Assembly: GCA_913051705.1 (NCBI GenBank)
Contig: CAJXCW010000012.1
Location: 1-42,424, forward strand
From: an uncultured bacterium
GTDB lineage: Bacteria; JAAXHH01
Direction of reading: 5' to 3'
Length of the DNA: 42,424 nucleotides
Within the stretch, counting starts at the first letter, position 1. Every line of letters begins with the position of its first letter. Below, one piece after another: positions 25,877 to 32,158 of this stretch. The notes under the pieces were generated by a model, which ran no database searches, had not been told where the DNA came from, and worked only from the letters and a program-made list of their open reading frames with translations. The position numbers were made by a program, and so were the translations under genes.

Positions 25877-26058
25877 CCGGTGAGGGTTTTCCGGCGGTAC
25901 CCGTATTTGAGCCGGCCGCCTATCTGGCCGACACACCTAAGATCACCTGGAACGCCCTCAATGCCCGGGGCGTCTCCGTATCATCCGGCGTGTATCTGTA
26001 CCGGTTGACCAGCAGTACGGGTTACTCGGCCAGCCGCAGGTTGACCCTGCTGAAGTGA
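25877..26058 (+). pseudogene. Orphan FlgD-like / T9SS-type C-terminal domain fragment
   Basis: The frame ends in ITWNALNARGVSVSSGVYLYRL, TSSTGYSASRR and LTLLK, closely following the FlgD Ig-like C-terminus of secreted proteins in FCB and candidate phyla (W-N, G-x-x-V-x-S-G-V-Y-x-Y-R-L, R-R-L-x-L-L-K). Only about the last 45 residues are recognisable. There is no start, ribosome site or signal peptide, and the segment begins just after the methyltransferase stop. It is the tail of a secreted protein whose front has been lost. Confidence 0.65.
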
Positions 26059-26220
26059 CAGGATGGGGAAGTGTAGGATGGGAGGATGGAGGAATGGGGG
26101 GAGTACAGGCAGGATGGGAGGGTGGAGAGAGGGAAATTATACTCTAGCTATTGTAGAACCGGATGACACGAGTATTGGTGTCAGACAGAAGGGTAACCAT
26201 CAATATTAAACCTACAAACC
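26059..26220. other. Purine-rich degenerate repeat between FlgD-like tail and PEGA gene
   Basis: About 26059-26135 is a G/A-rich run of imperfect GGATGGGAG-like units on the plus strand. Nothing recognisable follows up to 26220. I see no gene here. Confidence 0.4.
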
Positions 26221-26655
26221 CTAAGGCGGCGCCGGAGGTGCCTCGGGTAGTTCCGGCCCGCTGCTGCCGGAGGAATTACCCGCCTGCTTTTTGATCACAG
26301 AGACAATGCCGGCCGTGGCCGCACCGATCACGGTCAGGGCCAGCACGCCCCATAGCCACGACAGTTTGCGTTTCTGACGTCGTAACGTCAGGGTGGCCGT
26401 CAGTCGTTGGTCTTCCCGTAGCTGGACATGTTGTTCCCAGAGATTATAGCCTTCTTTAGACACCCGCACCTGATACCCCCCTGCCGCAAGACGCGCGGAG
26501 AAGGGCGTAATCCCTACCCGCTTTCCATCAAGAAACACCTCTGCCTGCCCCGGTGATGACGTGATCAGGAGCCGATACGTGACGGAGTTCTGCGCCAGAA
26601 CATCAACCGTCAGGAAATTCAGTAAAACAATAAGGGTTATAAGTCGTTGTATCAT
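26221..26655 (-). CDS. PEGA-domain exported protein with C-terminal membrane segment
   Basis: 144 aa from the ATG at 26655. Signal peptide or anchor LITLIVLLNFLTVDVLAQ (1-21). One PEGA domain occupies about residues 22-95 (YRLLITSSPGQAEVFLDGKRVGITPFSARLAAGGYQV, in part). A basic stretch RRQKRKLSW is followed by a transmembrane helix LWGVLALTVIGAATAGIVSV and a Gly/Ser/Pro-rich tail ending PPAPP. PEGA domains are non-enzymatic surface modules. An upstream in-frame ATG at 26667 overlaps the stop of the preceding FG-GAP stub. A longer frame to 26811 is open but runs through that gene, so it is not used. Last of three minus-strand genes after the caspase. Confidence 0.75.
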   Translation of the reverse strand: MIQRLITLIVLLNFLTVDVLAQNSVTYRLLITSSPGQAEVFLDGKRVGITPFSARLAAGGYQVRVSKEGYNLWEQHVQLREDQRLTATLTLRRQKRKLSWLWGVLALTVIGAATAGIVSVIKKQAGNSSGSSGPELPEAPPAPP

Positions 26656-26656
26656 C

Positions 26657-26899
26657 TTAATCACCATCCAGCGTGGTGCCGCTATTCCGGAACAGGCGGT
26701 TGGCCTGTCCGCTGTTGACCAGATACAGATCAAGATCACCGTCCTGATCCGCATCACCCCAGGCGACACCCCGCCCCGGGCCGGCATCTGCAACCCCGGC
26801 ACTGGCGGCAATATCTGTAAACGGTTGGCTAAAAACGGAGAACGGCATCACGAAAACAACCCCGGCCAGCCCGATGATATGAAGAAAGCTATATCTCAC
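26657..26899 (-). pseudogene. Truncated FG-GAP/VCBS (ASPIC/UnbV-type) secreted protein stub
   Basis: 80 aa from a GTG at 26899. Signal peptide [22 protein letters not shown] is followed by one repeat, [21 protein letters not shown] and [15 protein letters not shown] with the calcium-type D-x-D-x-D-G-D loop, then a stop. Full-length ASPIC/UnbV and FG-GAP proteins carry many such repeats (often over 500 aa), so this is most likely the front of a truncated gene. It could still encode a small secreted calcium-binding protein. Its stop lies within ATGGTGATTAAG, overlapping the alternative PEGA start. No Shine-Dalgarno; an octamer array ends 6 bases upstream. Confidence 0.6.
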
Positions 26900-26905
26900 T
26901 TTAAT

Positions 26906-26929
26906 TGATTGACTGATTGACTGATTGAA
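26906..26929. repeat. TGATTGAC octamer array, three copies
   Basis: TGATTGAC, TGATTGAC, TGATTGAA directly upstream of the FG-GAP stub's GTG start (on the opposite strand orientation). Confidence 0.85.
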
Positions 26930-26998
26930 AACCTGATCTACCCTCGCCTTCTGCTTACCGCCTACCTATCTCCCCCTATCCCTCCACCCACCCATTTC

Positions 26999-28834
26999 CT
27001 AATACCTGACCAACACCCTGCCTAATCCGTTGCCCAACAACTCCGGGGTCTGTTCACGGTCCAGCAACCCCGCCTCGGTGCCTACCCGTTGTCGAACATA
27101 GATGTACAATTCCTGCATGGTAATCGTTCGATCATTATCGGCATCTGCTTCGCCCTGGAGACCAAGCATCAGAAAATACGTGAACAACCCATGTGCCTTC
27201 ACAGGGTATCCGGAACTGACCTGATTGCCGGCGGAGGCGGCCAGGACCATCGTATTTTCACCGATGCGCGCCTGCCGCGGTTGCACACCGATACCGCGTG
27301 CGCCTGCCAGCAGCATCTCCACCTGGCGACCCCGGCCTACCCGGCCGCTGAAGCAGGCATCCAGGAATACAGTCGCCTGTTTGACCGGTAACTGCTCCAG
27401 GCTGCGGTACAGTTCCGCCAGCCTGTAGCTTGTAGCAGGATAATTGGGGTCGCTGTCCGACGGCATCAGGTAGAGGTCACCCGTGGATATATCCGGGGCG
27501 CCATGACCGACATAATAGATAAACACCTCCGTCATACCAGGCGTAATCCGTTTTGCCAGCCAGCCTTGCGACGGGTCGAATATTTTTCGAAATTCACCCT
27601 GGGTCGCTTCCTGATCTATACGAAAATAAATCCGGCTGTCCGGGATGCCGAGGGTCCTTACAAAATAGTCGCGCATGCTGCGGGCGTCGTTACGGGCGAA
27701 GGTGACGTCCGGCGCGTAACGATATTCTTCCACGCCGAGGATAATCCCCAGGGCTTCCGGGCGTTGTATTTTTGAAAACGGTGCTTTATTAACATCACCA
27801 CTACCGCCGGAAAACCTGGGGGTTGGTGTAATGCTCGGGGAGGGATCCGACGCGATCGATTCCTCGCTGATATGAATACGCCATCTTCGCAGGAGGCCAT
27901 CCTCCTCTCCTGCTATTAAGGACCTGCCATCCGGGCTGAAGGCCACAGCCCAGACCGGCCGTTCCTCATCTCGCGTCAACGCCGGACGCCGACGTTCTAC
28001 ATCCCATACACGGATGGTATGATCCAGGCTGCTTGAAGCCAGCCAGCGGCCATCGGATGAAAAGTCCAGCGAGGTAACCAGATTTATATGGGCAGGGAAG
28101 GTAGCTGCCACCCGCCGCTGTTCCAAATCCCAGAGCAGAATCGAATCATCGGCGCCGGCACCGCTGGCCAACCACCGCCCGTCGGTAGAGACGGCAATAG
28201 GCGACGCCCCACCGCGTAATTCACCCACTGGTTCTTTGGTATACGGATCCCATAGCAGGATAGACCGTGAAGCGGTGGGTACAGCCAGCATATTATCTCC
28301 CGGAATGAAACGCGCCTGCCCTAAAAGGTCTGTGCGTTCAGGCACCGGGTTGGCTCGCTTCAATTGCCCGAAACTCCAGGTATGGACCGCCTTATCCCCA
28401 TTGCTACCCGTCAGCCATAATCGGTCCGAAGATATGTCTACGGAAAACACCGGGGCCGAGAGATTGAGTCGCCCGGTTTCCTGACGATCTTCGGGCGTCC
28501 ATATTCTGATCGTCTGATCTTCACTGCCTGATACAAGCGTTTTTCCGTCCGGAGACCAGGCCAGCGCCCATACCGGTCCCTGATGCCCTCTGAAGACACC
28601 CCGGTCAAGGTGCTGATTGCTGTCCCACATTGTTATGAGATGATCCGCGCCGCCGGAAACGAAGGCCTGACCATCCGGTGAAAAAGCCAGCGCGGTCACC
28701 GCCCCACTATGCCCCATCCAGGTTTCCGGCTCAGAAAACGTCATTTTCTGCGCCCGGGTGTAACCGGAAAAAAGAAGAAGACTGAGACTCCATACGCCCA
28801 TCAAACCGATCAGAATACGGGATTTGCGAAACAT
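26999..28834 (-). CDS. Secreted WD40-propeller / caspase-like (C14) protease with EF-hand-like loop
   Basis: 611 aa. Signal peptide 1-29 (LIGLMGVWSLSLLLFSGYTRAQ). Seven WD40-like repeats (about 38-321: GHSGAVTALAFSPDG, GHQGPVWALAWSPDG, AHINLVTSLDFSSDG, ending in W-D or similar) can close one propeller. A Ser/Pro linker (325-355) leads to a peptidase C14 domain (about 358-605) with catalytic His444 (YYVGHGAP) and Cys494 (FLDACFSG). Within the protease, Asp564-x-Asp566-x-Asp568-x-Thr570-Ile-Thr572 and Glu575 fit the EF-hand calcium loop. It is exported, so it acts in the periplasm, cell surface or outside. GAGGCG precedes the ATG. Targets are unknown; arginine/lysine-directed cleavage is typical of metacaspases. 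Confidence 0.88.
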   Translation of the reverse strand: MFRKSRILIGLMGVWSLSLLLFSGYTRAQKMTFSEPETWMGHSGAVTALAFSPDGQAFVSGGADHLITMWDSNQHLDRGVFRGHQGPVWALAWSPDGKTLVSGSEDQTIRIWTPEDRQETGRLNLSAPVFSVDISSDRLWLTGSNGDKAVHTWSFGQLKRANPVPERTDLLGQARFIPGDNMLAVPTASRSILLWDPYTKEPVGELRGGASPIAVSTDGRWLASGAGADDSILLWDLEQRRVAATFPAHINLVTSLDFSSDGRWLASSSLDHTIRVWDVERRRPALTRDEERPVWAVAFSPDGRSLIAGEEDGLLRRWRIHISEESIASDPSPSITPTPRFSGGSGDVNKAPFSKIQRPEALGIILGVEEYRYAPDVTFARNDARSMRDYFVRTLGIPDSRIYFRIDQEATQGEFRKIFDPSQGWLAKRITPGMTEVFIYYVGHGAPDISTGDLYLMPSDSDPNYPATSYRLAELYRSLEQLPVKQATVFLDACFSGRVGRGRQVEMLLAGARGIGVQPRQARIGENTMVLAASAGNQVSSGYPVKAHGLFTYFLMLGLQGEADADNDRTITMQELYIYVRQRVGTEAGLLDREQTPELLGNGLGRVLVRY

Positions 28835-29075
28835 ATCGGCGCCTCGCTTGAAAGTTGAAGTTTAAAGTGGGAAAGTCACAACGCATTATGCCCGATTTTT
28901 TACTTTCAAATCCTTCCAATACTTTAAACTTTAAGATTTATATCTCCTATAGTCCTAGTAGTTAATATACGTTCTATAGGAAGGATTTGTTTCACTAATT
29001 TTACTGATGTTATACAAAATTAGCGTAACATCAGAGTATTTTGCGCCTTGATGGCTAGCGGGTAAAAAAATCTGC
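28835..29075. promoter_or_regulatory. Caspase-gene upstream region with three inverted repeats
   Basis: AGTTTAAAGT (28859-28868) pairs with ACTTTAAACT (28921-28930). CCTATAG (28946-28952) pairs with CTATAGG (28974-28980). CTGATGTTA (29004-29012) pairs with TAACATCAG (29026-29034, 13-nt loop). They may be operators or RNA hairpins. No convincing -35/-10 pair was fixed. The last one also lies just past the HNH remnant's end and could be its terminator. Confidence 0.4.
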
Positions 29076-29499
29076 TCATCGTACCGGCACTGTATAATGC
29101 CCTGCGGCGATCAATTCTTCTCGCTCAAGCAAACGCTCATCAGCATTTAACTGGAGGAGATGCACAGTAGCACGGCCTTCCGGGGCCAGGCCGACAATCT
29201 CGACACCATTTAAAGAGAAGTGAGAGGACCAATCTTGTATTCGCGGATTGAAAAATGGTGTGGTTTACCCTGTTGTGGGATCAATAGAGCTGATGTCACT
29301 ACCTTTTCGTCGATTACAGGGCATGCACGATAAGGCTAAATTGTCCGGGGAGGCCGATCCGCCATGTTTCTCTGCTAATGATGTGGTCGAGATGAAACGT
29401 AATATAGGTATCCGATTGATGAACCAGACAATACTCACACCGACCACCGGCACGATCAAATACCTGACGCCGTAATGCCGTCCCTGGCCTCGGACTCAT
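29076..29499 (-). pseudogene. HNH endonuclease, broken by a frameshift and a stop codon
   Basis: The first frame (29499 down) gives LRRQVFDRAGGRCEYCLV and FHLDHIIS, the zinc-knuckle CxxC and catalytic His of HNH enzymes. Near 29380 the homologous reading shifts to another frame, giving AEKHGGSASPDNLALSCMPCNRRKGSDISSIDP (in part), with the second CxxC and the N of HNH. An in-frame TAA at 29265-29267 follows, after which the same frame continues PFFNPRIQDWSSHF, GLAPEGRATVHLLQLN, RLLEREELIAAGHY and ends at 29076. Together this is a full HNH protein of about 140 aa. The start ATG overlaps the stop of the small gene before it. Confidence 0.8.
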
Positions 29500-29636
29500 G
29501 ACGGCAACTTCTGCCGGGCACGCGCTTTAAGCATCCGGACAAGATGTTCAAGCCGTTCAAATTCGTCCAATTCACGAGATTCATCGGGCGATAAACGCTG
29601 AGGTTCACAAAGCTGAGAAGGCGTAAGCCCGATATT
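29496..29636 (-). pseudogene. Small partner gene upstream of the HNH endonuclease (start lost)
   Basis: Open frame of 46 aa reading NIGLTPSQLCEPQRLSPDES and then ELDEFERLEHLVRMLKARAR. It is charged and probably alpha-helical. The codon before it is TGA and no start exists in this frame; an ATG one frame away (ATGAAATAT, 29640-29632) suggests a frameshift at the beginning. Its TGA overlaps the HNH start as ATGA, a translational-coupling arrangement, so it was a real partner gene. Function unknown. Confidence 0.55.
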
Positions 29637-29639
29637 TCA

Positions 29640-29984
29640 TCTTAATTCATTGAACCGACAGTAAGTGCCGATATTTCTTTAGATTATCGGGTTACACTCT
29701 ATACTGTATCATTGGCCGATCTAGGGGCCAGTCCTCCTCTTGAAGTAACCCAACGAATGGGATGCTGCAGGAGGATCCCTTTGTGAACGCCATGCGCCGT
29801 ATCATAATTATAAATATGCACATCCTGTTGCGGGAACGAATGGAAATATCGGCCTGTCAAACAAACATATATCGAAACAAGTTTGCTTGACAGGGCAGCC
29901 GGTCTAGTAGATTATTAGACAGGTCCGTTTTCCCGACCTCATCCTTTTGTTCATAGCAGTTTTAACGGTTGTCTTCGGTCGTAC
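29640..29984. other. 345-bp gap with CCGATATTTC repeats and a promoter region
   Basis: The 10-mer CCGATATTTC occurs at 29629-29638 and 29668-29677 and inverted (GAAATATCGG) at 29843-29852. CACTCTATACT at 29695-29705 matches a piece of the palindromic family seen near 42.39 kb. A promoter/operator-like segment is listed separately. I see no gene. Confidence 0.4.
29853..29920 (+). promoter_or_regulatory. Predicted promoter with an overlapping operator-like palindrome
   Basis: CCTGTCAAaCAAAC (29853-29866) and GTTTGcTTGACAGG (29881-29894) form a 14-bp inverted repeat with one mismatch and a 14-nt spacer. The right arm contains TTGACA (29887-29892), and GATTAT lies 17 bp downstream (29910-29915) as a -10. 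A second short palindrome GTCTA...TAGAC (29902-29920) covers the -10. This could be a repressor site on the promoter of the phosphodiesterase gene at 29985. Confidence 0.45.
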
Positions 29985-31220
29985 ATGTCCCATTTCATCA
30001 AACCACTTTACGGCGCCCGATGTTTTTCAGATATTCCCCGGACCGTGGTGTCCATGCTGACGGGGGCTTTTCCACCTGGATTACATCCTGATCTATTTGG
30101 TGATTTGCCACAGCGCTATGACCGGGTGGTGGTCCTCTATCTCGATGCTTTTGGATGGCGGTTTGTAGAGCAGCTTCTCGAAGACGCCCCGCTTCTTCAG
30201 CGGCTGAACCGGGAAGGCGTTGTTACCAAGATCACCTCGCAATTCCCCTCTACCACCGCCGCCCATGTTACAGCCATCCACACGGGAAAAACCCCGGGGC
30301 AGAGTGGCGTGTTCGAATGGCAGTATTATGAACCCCAACTGGATAAAATGATCTCACCGCTTCTGTTTTCTTTTGCTGGAGATAAAAAGCGGGATACGCT
30401 CACACAAACCGGTATCGAGCCGGCCAGGTTGTATCCCAATCGTACCCTCTACCATGATCTCAAGGATCATGGCGTGCGCTCCACCATTTTTCAATCCAGG
30501 GAGTTTACTCCCTCCACGTATTCTCGGGTCGTCTTCAAGGGGGCCAGGGTAAAACCTTATGTCTCGCTTCCCGAAGCGCTGGTGAATCTACGCCAACGGC
30601 TGATTTCAAAAGCAACCCCGGCCTACTATTTTTTATATTTTGATAAACTCGATACCATCTGTCATCACCATGGTCCGCAATCGCCTCATGCCGCTGCCGA
30701 GACGGAAACCATGCTGACGATTCTGGATCAGCAGTTGTTCAGACCGCTGGATGGAAAATTGCAGAACACCCTGTTTCTGATCACGGCGGATCATGGCATG
30801 GTTGAAGTGGACCCGAAGACGACGATCTATTTAAATACCGATCAACGATTCGAAGGATACGAACGGTTCCTGAAGCAAAATCGCGATGGTCAATGGCTGG
30901 TGGCCGCTGGGTCGCCGAGAGATATGTTCCTGTATATATATGAAGACCGCCTTGAGGAAGCGCTGTCTTTTTTCGGTGATCGCCTCGATGGCATAGCAGA
31001 TGTGCGCCGTGTACAGGATCTGATTGATCAGGGCTATTTCGGACCACCGCCTGTTTCGGAGGTGTTTCTCTCCAGAGTGGGTAATCTGGTTATCCTGCCT
31101 TATTCGGGTGAAAGCGTCTGGTGGTATGAGAAAGGTCGGTTTGAACAGAAATTCTATGGACATCATGGGGGATTGACCCCGTCGGAGGCAGAAATTCCGT
31201 TGATATTGTATGCCATGTAA
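29985..31220 (+). CDS. Type I phosphodiesterase/nucleotide pyrophosphatase-family hydrolase
   Basis: 411 aa alkaline-phosphatase-superfamily enzyme. The first metal Asp and nucleophile region are VVLYLDAFGWRFV and SQFPSTTAAHVTAIHTGKTPGQSGVFEW (Thr nucleophile in PSTTAAH), with LFLITADHGMVEVDP and YGHHGGLTPSEAEIPL carrying the later metal Asp/His residues. It probably hydrolyses phosphodiester or pyrophosphate bonds. There is no signal peptide. No Shine-Dalgarno before the ATG; transcription may start at the palindromic promoter about 65 bp upstream. An array of GGGCARGT octamers separates it from folD. Confidence 0.85.
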   Translation: MSHFIKPLYGARCFSDIPRTVVSMLTGAFPPGLHPDLFGDLPQRYDRVVVLYLDAFGWRFVEQLLEDAPLLQRLNREGVVTKITSQFPSTTAAHVTAIHTGKTPGQSGVFEWQYYEPQLDKMISPLLFSFAGDKKRDTLTQTGIEPARLYPNRTLYHDLKDHGVRSTIFQSREFTPSTYSRVVFKGARVKPYVSLPEALVNLRQRLISKATPAYYFLYFDKLDTICHHHGPQSPHAAAETETMLTILDQQLFRPLDGKLQNTLFLITADHGMVEVDPKTTIYLNTDQRFEGYERFLKQNRDGQWLVAAGSPRDMFLYIYEDRLEEALSFFGDRLDGIADVRRVQDLIDQGYFGPPPVSEVFLSRVGNLVILPYSGESVWWYEKGRFEQKFYGHHGGLTPSEAEIPLILYAM

Positions 31221-31230
31221 GTTCGAAAGC

Positions 31231-31254
31231 GGGCAAGTGGGCAGGTGGGCAAGT
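31231..31254. repeat. GGGCARGT octamer array, three copies
   Basis: GGGCAAGT, GGGCAGGT, GGGCAAGT in tandem, between the phosphodiesterase stop and the GAGGAG ribosome site of folD. Confidence 0.85.
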
Positions 31255-31288
31255 AAAGAAATTAAAATCACTTGAGGAGCCATGTTAG

Positions 31289-32158
31289 ATGCGTGAGATG
31301 AACAAGCTGGTGGTGATGAGTGGGCGGAAGCTGGCGGATGAGATTCAGGGCAGGCTCAAAGACGAAACCGCTCAATTACGCGCGCAGGGTATTACACCGG
31401 GGCTGGCGACGGTTCTGGTGGGCGATGATCCGCCCAGCGCTATATATATTGCCATGAAGCGCAAGACCTGTGAAGAAATCGGTATCCGGTCTATCCATAC
31501 CCATCTGGAAACCCCATCCCAACCGGCTTTAATGGATACGATTCAAAGGTTGAACGAAAATCCTGAAGTGGATGCCATCCTGGTACAAATCCCGCTGCCG
31601 CCAGGTATGGATGAGGAAGCGGCGTTGCTGGCGATAGAACCAGATAAAGATGCGGACGGCCTTAATCCGATCAATCTGGGGCGTCTGGTGATCGGCACTC
31701 CGGGTCCTTTACCCTGTACGCCGAATGGGATCCATACGATGCTGGTTCATTATGGCGTACCGATAGAGGGAAAGCATGTGGTCATCATCGGGCGCGGTTT
31801 AACCATTGGACGGCCTCTATCCTTACTTCTATCCATGAAACGCCCGCATTGTAATGCGGCGGTTACAGTGCTGCATACAGGCGTGCCGAATATGGCCGAT
31901 TATACGCGTGAGGCGGATATTATCATTTCCGCTGCCGGCTCGCCGGGGGTCATCAAGAAAGATATGGTCAAACCGGGTGTGGCCATTGTCGCTGCCGGCA
32001 TTAGCCGCAGAGGAAAAACACTGCTCAGTGATGCGGACAAAAGCGTTAAAGAGGTGGCCGGATGGATCACCCCGCGCGTCGGCGGCGTAGGCCCGATGAC
32101 GGTGGCGATGCTGATGCAGAATACAGTACTTGCCGCACAGCGAAGGGCGAAAGGATGA
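31289..32158 (+). CDS. folD: Bifunctional methylenetetrahydrofolate dehydrogenase/cyclohydrolase
   Basis: 289 aa. Interconverts methylene-, methenyl- and formyl-tetrahydrofolate. Signature motifs are Tyr53-x-x-x-Lys57 in AIYIAMKRKTCEEIGI (catalytic Lys), QIPLPPGMDE, KDADGLNPINLGRL, PCTPNGI, the NADP-binding VIIGRGLTIGRPL and VGGVGPMTVAMLMQNT. GAGGAG precedes the ATG at 31289; ATG 31298 is an alternative. The NADP loop reads GRGLTIGRP where GRSxxVGxP is usual, so the Ser is replaced by Gly. The stop overlaps the next gene's start (ATGA). Confidence 0.95.
   Translation: MREMNKLVVMSGRKLADEIQGRLKDETAQLRAQGITPGLATVLVGDDPPSAIYIAMKRKTCEEIGIRSIHTHLETPSQPALMDTIQRLNENPEVDAILVQIPLPPGMDEEAALLAIEPDKDADGLNPINLGRLVIGTPGPLPCTPNGIHTMLVHYGVPIEGKHVVIIGRGLTIGRPLSLLLSMKRPHCNAAVTVLHTGVPNMADYTREADIIISAAGSPGVIKKDMVKPGVAIVAAGISRRGKTLLSDADKSVKEVAGWITPRVGGVGPMTVAMLMQNTVLAAQRRAKG

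Noticed and set aside
28835-29985. Insertion sequence around the HNH remnant
   Set aside because: The CCGATATTTC inverted pair and other palindromes do not flank a transposase and no target duplication was seen.
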